Positions 36,791 through 44,737 of a stretch of 64,000 nucleotides of DNA are shown here, one piece after another; within the stretch, counting starts at the first letter, position 1, and the number at the start of each line of letters is the position of its first letter. The DNA is from Maribellus luteus (lineage in GTDB: Bacteria; Bacteroidota; Bacteroidia; Bacteroidales; Prolixibacteraceae). Under the pieces are notes generated by a model. That model saw only the letters and a list, made by a program, of their open reading frames with translations. It was not told the DNA's origin and did not search any database. A program made the position numbers and the translations under genes. The DNA lies in NCBI RefSeq assembly GCF_003576475.1, contig NZ_QWGR01000005.1, positions 354,176 to 418,175 of the forward strand, in the 5' to 3' direction.

Positions 36791-38200
36791 ATGGAAAAAT
36801 TGACATTCAAACCGATAGTCCGGAAAATACTGGCCGATACGGTCACCCCGGTAAGCATCTACCTTCGGTTGCGAACTTTGTACCCGAAATCGATCCTGCT
36901 GGAAAGCTCCGATTACCACGGAAATGAAAACGCCTACTCTTTTATCGCGTTCAGTCCATTGGCCCGTTTTACGGTCAACAACGGCGAGGCTGTAAAAGAA
37001 CTTCCCGGAAAAGAAAAGGAAATCTTCCGTCTCTCGGAAGAAAGAAAACTGCACGACGAGCTGGATAATTTCTTTCAAACCTTCAACGTAGAAAGCAAAG
37101 ACATCGAACTTCCGGCAAACGGACTGTTTGGCTACCTGGGTTTCGATGCCGTTCAGCATTTCGAAAACATTCATTTTAGTTCGGATAAAAAAGAAGACTA
37201 CCAGATTCCCGAAGTGAGGTATTGCTTTTACAAATACGTGGTGGCCATCGATCATCATAAAAACCAGATCCACATGGTGGAAAACCTGATGGAAGGCGAG
37301 CAGTCGCAAATCGATTACATTCACCACCTGCTGATCAACCTGAATTTTGCCACGGCCAAATTCGAAGCCACCGGTGAAGAAAAATCGAACATTACTGATG
37401 ATGAGTACAAGCACATGGTTACAAAAGGAAAAGAACACTGTTACCGCGGCGATGTTTTCCAGATTGTACTCAGCCGGCAGTTTTCGCAGGAATTTAAAGG
37501 CGACGATTTTAATGTATACCGTTCTTTGCGGTCCATTAATCCGTCGCCTTATTTATTTTATTTCGACTATGGCAGCTACCGCATTTTTGGTTCCAGTCCC
37601 GAAGCCGAAATCCGCATCATGAACAACAAGGCCTACATCCACCCCATTGCCGGAACTTTTAAGCGCACCGGTAACGACGATCAGGACCGCGAACTGGCCG
37701 AACAACTCAGCAAAGACCCCAAAGAAAATGCTGAACACGTAATGCTGGTCGACTTGGCACGAAACGACCTGAGCAGAAATGCCGACCACGTGATTGTGGA
37801 AACCTACCGCGAAGTACAGTTCTTTTCGCATGTTATTCACCTGGTGTCGCAGGTGTCCGGAAAAATCTCAAACGATACCAACCTGATCAAAGTTTTGGGA
37901 GAAACCTTTCCGGCCGGAACCTTGTCGGGGGCACCCAAATACAAGGCCATGGAACTGATCGACCGCTACGAAAACCAGAACCGCGGTTACTATGGAGGCT
38001 GCATCGGCTACCTGGGTTTCGACCGCACCGTGAACCACGCCATTATGATTCGCTCGTTCCTGAGTAAAAACAACCAGCTTTTCTACCAGGCCGGGGCAGG
38101 CATTGTGGCCGACTCGAAAGAAGAAAGTGAACTGCAGGAAGTGAACAACAAACTGGCGGCATTAAAAAAAGCCATCGAAATGGCCAAAGAGATCAATTAA
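36791..38200 (+). CDS. trpE: Anthranilate synthase component I
   Basis: Chorismate to anthranilate, first step of the tryptophan branch, 469 residues. Seen: the N-terminal LLESS motif (36-40), which binds feedback-inhibiting Trp in this family; GDVFQIVLSRQF; PSPYLFYFDYG; SSPEAEIRI; and the signature FPAGTLSGAPKYKAMELIDRYE with GCIGYLGFDRTVNHAIMIR. It is the first structural gene after the tandem attenuator. trpG starts 25 bp after its stop. This order marks it as TrpE rather than PabB. Confidence 0.96.
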   Translation: MEKLTFKPIVRKILADTVTPVSIYLRLRTLYPKSILLESSDYHGNENAYSFIAFSPLARFTVNNGEAVKELPGKEKEIFRLSEERKLHDELDNFFQTFNVESKDIELPANGLFGYLGFDAVQHFENIHFSSDKKEDYQIPEVRYCFYKYVVAIDHHKNQIHMVENLMEGEQSQIDYIHHLLINLNFATAKFEATGEEKSNITDDEYKHMVTKGKEHCYRGDVFQIVLSRQFSQEFKGDDFNVYRSLRSINPSPYLFYFDYGSYRIFGSSPEAEIRIMNNKAYIHPIAGTFKRTGNDDQDRELAEQLSKDPKENAEHVMLVDLARNDLSRNADHVIVETYREVQFFSHVIHLVSQVSGKISNDTNLIKVLGETFPAGTLSGAPKYKAMELIDRYENQNRGYYGGCIGYLGFDRTVNHAIMIRSFLSKNNQLFYQAGAGIVADSKEESELQEVNNKLAALKKAIEMAKEIN

Positions 38201-38225
38201 TAACAAGCTTTTAGTAAATAAAATC

Positions 38226-38795
38226 ATGAAGATAGTAGTAATCGATAATTACGATTCATTCACCTACAACCTGGTGCATGCAATCAAAAAAATTTCAGGG
38301 TTGCCGGTAGATGTGTTCCGCAACGACGAGGTTACGCTGGAAGACCTGGAAAAATACGACAAGATCGTTCTCTCTCCCGGCCCGGGACTACCCGAAGAAT
38401 CGGGCTTGTTACTGGACATCATAAAAGAGTACGGCTCCAGGAAAAGTATGCTGGGCGTTTGTCTGGGACACCAGGCAATTGGCGAGGCTTTTGGAGGCAA
38501 ACTCCTGAACATGAACCGGGTGTTGCACGGTGTAGCCACTCCTGTTAAACTCACAGCCAGCAAATCTGTTTTATTTGAAGGCTTGCCCGAAACATTTGAC
38601 GTGGGACGCTATCATTCGTGGATCGTTCAGGAAGACCAACTTCCCGAGTGTTTTGAAGTCACCAGCTACGATGCCGATGGACAAATCATGTCGATGAAAC
38701 ACCGCGATTACGATTTGCAGAGCGTACAGTTTCACCCCGAATCGGTATTAACGCCGCTGGGTGAAAAAATGATCGAGAACTGGTTGAAATCTTAG
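38226..38795 (+). CDS. trpG: Anthranilate synthase glutamine amidotransferase subunit
   Basis: Class I glutaminase subunit that feeds ammonia to TrpE, 189 residues. Seen: IDNYDSFTYNLVH, the oxyanion strand SPGPGLPEESG, nucleophile Cys79 in LGVCLGHQAIGE, and the His-Glu pair in QFHPESVLT. It is not fused to trpE or trpD. It sits between trpE (25 bp) and trpD (70 bp). Confidence 0.96.
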   Translation: MKIVVIDNYDSFTYNLVHAIKKISGLPVDVFRNDEVTLEDLEKYDKIVLSPGPGLPEESGLLLDIIKEYGSRKSMLGVCLGHQAIGEAFGGKLLNMNRVLHGVATPVKLTASKSVLFEGLPETFDVGRYHSWIVQEDQLPECFEVTSYDADGQIMSMKHRDYDLQSVQFHPESVLTPLGEKMIENWLKS

Positions 38796-38865
38796 GGAGC
38801 AGTCTCAGTTTCCGGTCACAGTAAGCAGATCAATTAAAACACTTATTTTTTTTTAAAATCGAATT

Positions 38866-39852
38866 ATGAAAGACACCTTACAATACCTTTTTAACGGAAA
38901 TAAACTGACACGAGAAGAGGCCAGAAACAGCCTGATCGGAGTGGGAAAAGGACTTCACTCCGAGGCTGAATTTGCTTCTTTTCTGACGGTTTTTAAAATG
39001 CGTCCGCTGGAGTCGGAGGAACTTGCCGGTTTTCGCGATGCTATGTTTGAACTATGCTCGAAAGTAGATCTGTCGGCATACAACGGGATAGATGTTGTGG
39101 GAACCGGCGGCGACGGAAAAAATACCTTTAACATTTCTACCCTGGCTTGTTTTGTGATTGCAGGAGCCGGTGTAAATGTTACCAAACACGGAAATTATGC
39201 CGTGAGTTCCAACAGCGGATCGTCCAACCTGCTGGAATACCTGGGCTATCAATTCAGCAACGACACAGATAAACTAAAAAACGATCTTGACCAAGGCGGA
39301 TTCTGCTTTCTGCACGCTCCCCTCTTCCACCCGGCCATGAAACACATCGCCCCTGTAAGAAGAGCGTTGAAAGTTCCCACTTTCTTCAATATATTGGGAC
39401 CAATGATCAATCCGTCGGCTCCGAAATACCAGTTACTGGGGGTAAACAACCCGGAAAATTTTGGCCATTATCAGAAGGTTTATGAAACACTGGATATTAA
39501 CTTTGCAATTGTGAACAGTAATGACGGTTACGACGAAATTTCACTGACATCGGAAGCACGCGTTGCAACGCGCGGAAACGACCGACAACTGGCTCCTGCT
39601 GATTTTGGGATGAACAGAATTGAGCCGGAGAAACTTTACGGTGGAGAATCGGTGGAAGATGCGGCAAAGATCTTTATGAATGTTCTGAATGGAACCGGCA
39701 CTGCGGAGCAAGCCAATGCAGTTCTGGCCAATGCCGCACTCGGGCTGCATTTAGTTTATCCCGACCGTGCACTAACCGATTGTGTGGCAATGGCGCGCGA
39801 ATCGCTGGAAAGCGGGAAAGCCCTGCAAAAACTAAAGGCCGTGATCAATTAA
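38866..39852 (+). CDS. trpD: Anthranilate phosphoribosyltransferase
   Basis: Transfers phosphoribose from PRPP to anthranilate, 328 residues, normal length. Seen: the PRPP loop GTGGDGKNTFNIST, KHGNYAVSSNSGSSNLLE, FLHAPLFHPAMKHIAPVRRAL and FNILGPMINPS, all family hallmarks. Third gene of the operon. Its C-terminus overlaps a spurious upstream extension of the trpC frame. Confidence 0.96.
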   Translation: MKDTLQYLFNGNKLTREEARNSLIGVGKGLHSEAEFASFLTVFKMRPLESEELAGFRDAMFELCSKVDLSAYNGIDVVGTGGDGKNTFNISTLACFVIAGAGVNVTKHGNYAVSSNSGSSNLLEYLGYQFSNDTDKLKNDLDQGGFCFLHAPLFHPAMKHIAPVRRALKVPTFFNILGPMINPSAPKYQLLGVNNPENFGHYQKVYETLDINFAIVNSNDGYDEISLTSEARVATRGNDRQLAPADFGMNRIEPEKLYGGESVEDAAKIFMNVLNGTGTAEQANAVLANAALGLHLVYPDRALTDCVAMARESLESGKALQKLKAVIN

Positions 39853-39935
39853 CCTGTTATTCTGTTTCAACAGGAAATAAAATCAGAAAATGTTCCTGTA
39901 AAAACGGAAATGCAAAACGAATAAAACATACAAAA

Positions 39936-40718
39936 ATGACAATTCTCGACAAAATCATTGAAGCCAAAAAGGAAGAGGTCGCTCACCAGAAACAAGTGGT
40001 TGACATTGAGGTATTACAGGACATACCTGATTTCTTCAGGGATTGCAATTCACTGAAAGAGAACTTGCTAAAAGCCGGTTCATCGGGAATAATTGCCGAA
40101 TTCAAACAACGTTCTCCCTCAAAAGGCGATATCAATTTGTCGGCCAGGGTGGAAGATGTTACCAAAGCTTACGCCGATGCTGGTGCTGCCGGGTTATCGG
40201 TGCTTACCGAGAAAAACTTTTTTGGCGGTTCGCAGGCCAACCTCATAAAAGCACGCGAAATCAACCCCGATATTCCGATCCTGCGGAAAGATTTTATGAT
40301 CGATCCCTACCAACTGGTGGAAGCCAAAGCATACGGAGCCGATGTAATTCTGCTAATTGCAGCCTGTCTTTCGAAAGAACTGGCGCTGGAACTGGCAGAA
40401 GATGCCAAAGAACTGGGGCTGGAGGTTTTAATGGAAATTCACAATGCAGAAGAACTCGAGATTGTAAACGATTTCGTTGATATGGTGGGAGTAAACAACC
40501 GCAACCTGAAAACCTTTGATGTGAGTGTCGAAACATCGGTGGAGCTGTCGAAACTGATTCCCGAGAAGTTTGTAAAAATCTCGGAAAGCGGACTGGCCGG
40601 TGTAAAAGAGATTCATTACCTGCGTGAGCATGGTTTCAAAGGCTTCCTCATCGGCGAAACATTTATGAAAACACAGGATCCGGGAAAGGCCTGCAAGAAG
40701 TTTATTCAACAATTATAA
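39936..40718 (+). CDS. trpC: Indole-3-glycerol-phosphate synthase
   Basis: Ring closure of CdRP to indole-3-glycerol phosphate, TIM barrel, 260 residues from the ATG at 39936. The frame is open further upstream into trpD, but the family starts at TILDKIIEAKKEEV. Seen: IIAEFKQRSPSKGDI, SVLTEKNFFGGS, ILRKDFMIDPYQ, VLMEIHNAEEL, GVNNRNLKTF and SESGLAGVKEI. It is monofunctional (trpF is a separate gene). Confidence 0.96.
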   Translation: MTILDKIIEAKKEEVAHQKQVVDIEVLQDIPDFFRDCNSLKENLLKAGSSGIIAEFKQRSPSKGDINLSARVEDVTKAYADAGAAGLSVLTEKNFFGGSQANLIKAREINPDIPILRKDFMIDPYQLVEAKAYGADVILLIAACLSKELALELAEDAKELGLEVLMEIHNAEELEIVNDFVDMVGVNNRNLKTFDVSVETSVELSKLIPEKFVKISESGLAGVKEIHYLREHGFKGFLIGETFMKTQDPGKACKKFIQQL

Positions 40719-40805
40719 CAGTCATCTGAAGAAAGAGGAGAATCATTCCATTTAAGAACAGATTTTCCGCTTATACTCTCTGGAAATGACAACAATAAAA
40801 AAGAA

Positions 40806-41429
40806 GTGGAAAGAAAACTTAAGATAAAAGTCTGTGGAATGAAATTCACAGAAAACCGCGAGGAAGTGGAAAAGCTTGGAGTCGATATGCTGGGCTATAT
40901 TTTTTATGAACCCTCGCGTCGCTTCGTGGGCGAACATCCTGAAGCTGCGCTTTTTGAGGCCTCAAAACCAAAGGTTGCCGTGTTTGTCGATGAAAATGCT
41001 TTTGAAATACTCGCACTGGCCAAGAACTTCAACTTTGAGTTTGTACAGCTTCACGGAAAGGAGAACCCCAAAACCTGCGCTTTACTCAGAAAACAGGGAT
41101 TAACGGTCATTAAAGCTTTTTCGGTGGATGATTCCTTCCGGTTTGATACAACAAAAGCCTACGAAAAAGAAGTGGATTATTTTCTGTTCGATACAAAAAC
41201 TCCGCTGCACGGTGGTTCAGGAAAAAAATTCAACTGGGAAATACTTAATAGATACAAGGGATACAAGCCTTTCTTTTTAAGTGGTGGCATCGGACCCGAT
41301 GATGCCGCGGACATCAAAAAGATCGATCATCCGAAACTTACGGGTGTGGACCTAAACAGTGGTTTTGAAGATGAACCGGGACTAAAAAACATTGAGAAAC
41401 TAAAGAAATTTATTGAAGCATTAAAATAA
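40806..41429 (+). CDS. trpF: Phosphoribosylanthranilate isomerase
   Basis: Amadori rearrangement of PRA to CdRP, 207 residues, TIM barrel. Seen: IKVCGMK with the catalytic Cys10, the GYIFYEPSRRFV loop, VQLHGKE, DTKTPLHGGSGKKFNW with the catalytic Asp, and FLSGGIGPDDA. The start is a GTG at 40806. The nearby ATG at 40786 is out of frame and the first in-frame ATG would delete the catalytic Cys, so GTG is the only workable start. A REP-like hairpin pair lies between it and trpB. Confidence 0.94.
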   Translation: MERKLKIKVCGMKFTENREEVEKLGVDMLGYIFYEPSRRFVGEHPEAALFEASKPKVAVFVDENAFEILALAKNFNFEFVQLHGKENPKTCALLRKQGLTVIKAFSVDDSFRFDTTKAYEKEVDYFLFDTKTPLHGGSGKKFNWEILNRYKGYKPFFLSGGIGPDDAADIKKIDHPKLTGVDLNSGFEDEPGLKNIEKLKKFIEALK

Positions 41430-41442
41430 GAGATGCTTGTCT

Positions 41443-41488
41443 TTCCTGCGAAAGCAGGAAACTCAGCAGATTCCCGCTTTCGCGGGAA
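41443..41488. repeat. Inverted pair of REP-like hairpins between trpF and trpB
   Basis: TTCCTGC-GAAA-GCAGGAA (41443-41460) and TTCCCGC-TTTC-GCGGGAA (41471-41488) are each perfect 7-bp hairpins. The second is the reverse complement of the first except for one base pair (T-A against C-G), changed on both arms. This is the layout of a bacterial interspersed mosaic element. It may protect or terminate the trp mRNA locally. Confidence 0.75.
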
Positions 41489-41514
41489 TGACGTAACGAT
41501 GAAAGAAGAACAAA

Positions 41515-42696
41515 ATGAAATATCAAGTTAACGAAAAAGGATATTACGGAGAGTTTGGCGGTGCCTGGATTCCGGAAATGATGTATACCAACATCGAAGA
41601 ATTAAAAACCAGGTACCTCGGCATCATTGAATCGGAAGAGTTCAGAACTGAGTTTGATAAACTCATGAAAGACTATGTGGGCAGACCTTCTCCGCTTTAT
41701 TATGCGAGCCGTTTGTCGGAACATTACGGCTCCAACATTTACCTGAAGCGCGAGGACCTGAATCACACAGGTTCGCACAAACTAAACAATACGATTGGGC
41801 AAATCCTACTGGCACAAAAACTGGGAAAAACACGAATCATTGCAGAAACCGGCGCCGGTCAGCACGGTGTGGCAACTGCCACGGTTTGTGCGCTGAAAGG
41901 GATAAAATGCGTGGTGTACATGGGCGCGCTTGATGTTTCGCGTCAGGCACCCAACGTAAAAAAAATGAAAATGCTGGGTGCCGAAGTTGTGCCGGTACAC
42001 AGCGGCAACAAAACCTTAAAAGATGCTACCAACGAAGCCATGCGCGACTGGATCAACAATCCGGAAGATACGCATTACATCATTGGCTCGGTAGTGGGGC
42101 CGCACCCCTACCCCGACATGGTTGCGCGTTTTCAATCGGTGATCAGTAAAGAAATGAGAAGTCAGTTGCTCGAACAAACCGGCTCTGAACTGCCCACCCG
42201 CGTGTTGGCTTGTGTGGGAGGAGGGAGCAATGCAGCCGGGGCTTTCTACCATTTTCTGGATGACGAACAGGTGGAACTGATTGGCGTGGAAGCTGCCGGA
42301 AAAGGCGTGGATACCAATGAAACAGCCGCCACTCTCACCGTTGGTTCTCCAGGAGTTTTACATTCAGCGCGAACCATGCTGATGCAAACCGAAGACGGAC
42401 AAATTATTGAACCTTATTCCATCTCGGCAGGACTCGATTATCCGGGAATTGGCCCGCTGCATGCACACCTGCACAAAACCGGCCGGGCAAAATTTCTGGC
42501 GGCCACCGACGAAGAAGTTCTTCAGTCTGTACTACTCCTTACCCAAAAGGAAGGTATCATTCCCGCCTTGGAATCAGCACATGCTCTGGCAGCACTTGAC
42601 AAGATAAAAATGAATCCAGACGATGTGAACGTCGTCAACCTTTCGGGGAGTGGCAACAAGGATATGGAAACTTATTTGAATTATTTTGGATATTAA
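41515..42696 (+). CDS. trpB: Tryptophan synthase beta subunit
   Basis: PLP enzyme that joins indole and serine, 393 residues. Seen: [28 protein letters not shown] with the Schiff-base Lys89, [13 protein letters not shown], the phosphate loop [10 protein letters not shown], and [15 protein letters not shown]. It is the main trpB type (TrpB1). Normally its partner trpA follows directly; here a 394-bp GIY-YIG element separates them. Confidence 0.97.
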   Translation: MKYQVNEKGYYGEFGGAWIPEMMYTNIEELKTRYLGIIESEEFRTEFDKLMKDYVGRPSPLYYASRLSEHYGSNIYLKREDLNHTGSHKLNNTIGQILLAQKLGKTRIIAETGAGQHGVATATVCALKGIKCVVYMGALDVSRQAPNVKKMKMLGAEVVPVHSGNKTLKDATNEAMRDWINNPEDTHYIIGSVVGPHPYPDMVARFQSVISKEMRSQLLEQTGSELPTRVLACVGGGSNAAGAFYHFLDDEQVELIGVEAAGKGVDTNETAATLTVGSPGVLHSARTMLMQTEDGQIIEPYSISAGLDYPGIGPLHAHLHKTGRAKFLAATDEEVLQSVLLLTQKEGIIPALESAHALAALDKIKMNPDDVNVVNLSGSGNKDMETYLNYFGY

Positions 42697-42706
42697 TTCT
42701 GAATCT

Positions 42707-43100
42707 GTCATTTCGAAGGAGGTACGACTGAGAAATCTGTAACTTAAAAACGATGAAAGACCATAATTACTTCATTTACATTGTTACGAACAAAAATAAA
42801 ACAGTCCTTTATATCGGTGTTACAAATGATTTACAACGTCGTACATTCGAACATGAAAATGAATTAATTCCAAAGTTTTCAAAAAAATACAACTGCAGGC
42901 ATTTAGTATACTATGAACATTTCCACCAAATTGAATATGCTATTGCAAGAGAAAAAGAAATAAAAAAATGGAGACGGGAGAAAAAGGAAAACCTGATAAA
43001 CCAGTTTAATCCTAAATGGAATTTTCTTAATTCTAAAATTTACGAGGCATTGTAGCAACAGATTTCTCCTCTCCGTCAGCTGACGGATCGTCGAAATGAC
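42707..43100. mobile_element. GIY-YIG nuclease element bounded by inverted repeats, inserted between trpB and trpA
   Basis: 394-bp unit. The outer ends GTCATTTCGA (42707-42716) and TCGAAATGAC (43091-43100) are perfect inverted repeats. An inner pair, AGAAATCTGT (42731-42740) and ACAGATTTCT (43058-43067), is also perfect. Each end can fold as an ATTTC...GAAAT hairpin, and the right end also contains the palindrome CCGTCAGCTGACGG. A single small nuclease gene fills the middle. It sits 10 bp after the trpB stop, with its right end 19 bp before the trpA ATG. Mobility is inferred from structure; no target duplication was identified. Confidence 0.65.
42753..43055 (+). CDS. GIY-YIG domain endonuclease-like protein
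   Basis: Stand-alone URI/GIY-YIG-type nuclease domain, 100 residues. Seen: the paired strands FIYIV (7-11) and LYIGVT (19-24, the YIG half), the catalytic-type Arg in DLQRR (29/30), the metal-binding Glu in AIAREKEIKKW (E67 or E69), and NPKWN near 87-90. No DNA-binding accessory domain is present. It lies inside the inverted-repeat element within the trp operon and is likely transcribed with it. The role could be transposition, homing of the flanking repeats, or a domesticated repair nuclease; only the fold is certain. Confidence 0.9.
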   Translation: MKDHNYFIYIVTNKNKTVLYIGVTNDLQRRTFEHENELIPKFSKKYNCRHLVYYEHFHQIEYAIAREKEIKKWRREKKENLINQFNPKWNFLNSKIYEAL

Positions 43101-43119
43101 AATAAATACAAGAAACATC

Positions 43120-43902
43120 ATGAACAACAGGATCAATCAACTTTTTGAATCAAAAAAGGAAAATATATTTTCGGTCTATTTCACTGCCGGATTTCCCAAG
43201 CTGGGCGACACGGTGAAAATTATTCAGGAACTGGAAAAGAACGGCGTGGATCTGATAGAAATCGGCATGCCCTTCTCGGACCCGACTGCTGATGGTCCCA
43301 CCATTCAACGCAGCAGCGAAGTGGCACTCAAAAACGGGATGAGCCTCAAGCTTTTGTTTGAGCAGCTGAAAGACATTCGCCAATCAGTCAACATCCCGCT
43401 GATTTTGATGGGCTACCTGAACCCGGTGTACCAATACGGCATGGAAGCCTTTTGCCAAAAATGTGCAGAAGTGGGAATCGACGGAACCATTCTCCCCGAT
43501 CTTCCGCTGGATGAATTTGATGCAGAATACCGGAAATATTACGAAGCGGCCAACCTGCACAATGTTTTGCTGATCACGCCGCAAACATCCGAAAAAAGAA
43601 TCCGCCAGATCGACGACGCATCAGCCGGTCTTATTTACATGGTTTCATCCTCATCAACCACCGGAGCCGGTAAAAAAGTGGAAGACTTTCACCAGGATTA
43701 TTTTGAACGCGTGCAGAACATGAACCTGAAAAACCCGCGCGTCATCGGTTTTGGAATTTCAGACCAGGCCACCTTTGCAAATGCCTGTAAATATGCACAG
43801 GGAGCCATCATTGGGAGTGCCTTTGTAACCGCCATTAAAGACTCCGATAATCTGGAGAAAGACATTGCAACCTTTGTAAAAAGCATTGATCCGGGGAGGT
43901 AA
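43120..43902 (+). CDS. trpA: Tryptophan synthase alpha subunit
   Basis: Cleaves indole-3-glycerol phosphate to indole for TrpB, 260 residues from the ATG at 43120. An in-frame ATG at 43096 lies inside the right repeat of the GIY-YIG element and is rejected. Seen: the catalytic Glu in LIEIGMPFSDPTADGP (E47, with D58), GYLNPVYQYG, LPDLPLDE, and the phosphate site VSSSSTTGAGK. Last gene of the operon. Confidence 0.97.
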   Translation: MNNRINQLFESKKENIFSVYFTAGFPKLGDTVKIIQELEKNGVDLIEIGMPFSDPTADGPTIQRSSEVALKNGMSLKLLFEQLKDIRQSVNIPLILMGYLNPVYQYGMEAFCQKCAEVGIDGTILPDLPLDEFDAEYRKYYEAANLHNVLLITPQTSEKRIRQIDDASAGLIYMVSSSSTTGAGKKVEDFHQDYFERVQNMNLKNPRVIGFGISDQATFANACKYAQGAIIGSAFVTAIKDSDNLEKDIATFVKSIDPGR

Positions 43903-43913
43903 AACACCTCCTC
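43893..43913 (+). terminator. Hairpin at the end of the trp operon
   Basis: GGGGAGGT (43893-43900) / ACCTCCTC (43906-43913) with an AAAAC loop. It overlaps the trpA stop codon. There is no T run, so it may stabilise the 3' end or act weakly as a terminator. Confidence 0.4.
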
Positions 43914-44101
43914 AATGTTCACGTAAAAAGCATGTTTTGAAACAGGGATTTAACACTCTGCTGTAATCAACTAAACAACAATCCATTAACCGGCGTCGGT
44001 TGATTATTTTAACTTAATAAGTGTTAAACCATATTCTACAGCATACTCAATTAGGCTTTTCCATGTTATCTTAAAGGCAACAAGTTCAAAAACAAAAGAC
44101 C

Positions 44102-44293
44102 ATGATGGAGTATGCTAAAGTGATTCTTCCTAAAGTAAGTTTTAGCAAGGATCTGTTCAGAAAGGAATTAAACAAATGTATTAACTGGGTAGAACCCGAT
44201 CAGCGAATGGAACTTTACCGCTGGTGTTATGAAAATTTTAATGATCTGTATCCCGATGTACTGGCGGAAGCATTCGCCGACATCGCGGCTTGA
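44102..44293 (+). CDS. Small conserved-looking protein of unknown function
   Basis: 63 residues (or 62 from the next ATG at 44105), with MEYAKVILPKVSFSKDLFRKELNKCINW followed by a short helical part ending EAFADIAA. The balanced amino-acid composition, a spacer of about 200 bp before it, and a clear terminator 10 bp after its stop all argue for a real monocistronic gene. It is probably a soluble helical protein. I do not recognise a family and give no function. Confidence 0.65.
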   Translation: MMEYAKVILPKVSFSKDLFRKELNKCINWVEPDQRMELYRWCYENFNDLYPDVLAEAFADIAA

Positions 44294-44302
44294 AGATAAA
44301 CG

Positions 44303-44325
44303 GGCGGGGTAATTCCCGCCTTTTT
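44303..44325 (+). terminator. Intrinsic terminator after the small protein gene
   Basis: GGCGGG (44303-44308) / CCCGCC (44315-44320), short loop, five T. Confidence 0.8.
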
Positions 44326-44481
44326 CATGACCAATTAAACAAAATAGTCTGCCAACGAACCATTTTCACCCACAAACATCCTAATTCTTTCATTCAAAAG
44401 CCTTTTACCCCAATATTGCCCTTTTTATCGATAATTACAGTTGTTTACTGACTCCTCGCTAACTTCTTGAATTTCATTCTA

Positions 44482-44489
44482 TATGTTTG
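44482..44489 (+). promoter_or_regulatory. Possible -7 element for the second susC leader
   Basis: TATGTTTG fits TAnnTTTG. No good TTTG lies about 18 bp upstream. If used, it gives a leader of about 240 nt before susC. Confidence 0.4.
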
Positions 44490-44550
44490 ATAAAAACCAA
44501 GAAATCAAAAAGCTGTATTTCTAGATTTTTCAATTAAAAGAATTTATTAC

Positions 44551-44688
44551 GGGGAGCCCGGGGAAAACATAAAAAGGCACTCCACTTTTTTACATAGAAA
44601 CAGAATTAAACAGCGTTAAAAATGTAGAAAGTGTATATCTGGCCGGCTGGCAGATATTCAGGCTCCCGTTTCCCCGGCGGGAGTTTTT
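44551..44688 (+). promoter_or_regulatory. Structured 5' leader with terminator-like hairpin before the second susC
   Basis: Hairpin ATATCTG (44635-44641) / CAGATAT (44651-44657) is followed by CTCCCG (44663-44668) / CGGGAG (44678-44683) and TTTTT (44684-44688), which looks like an intrinsic terminator 50 bp before the ATG. Upstream GGGAGCC (44552-44558) can instead pair with GGCTCCC (44661-44667), and CCGGGGAAA (44558-44566) with TTTCCCCGG (44669-44677), which is the terminator's loop. This layout resembles a conditional terminator. No known riboswitch class is recognised. The rest of the 444-bp spacer holds nothing I can name. Confidence 0.5.
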
Positions 44689-44737
44689 AATTGAAAAACT
44701 GGAAGTAGTGCTCGATTATTAACATAAATTCTTATCT

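Noticed and set aside
39780..39935. Upstream extension of the trpC frame
   Set aside because: It overlaps trpD in another frame and has no family similarity; the family N-terminus begins at 39936.
41443..43100. CRISPR array
   Set aside because: Repeats here are single inverted pairs, not regularly spaced direct repeats, and no cas genes are in the window.
43096..43119. Upstream ATG for trpA
   Set aside because: It lies in the right inverted repeat of the GIY-YIG element; TrpA family starts align with the ATG at 43120.
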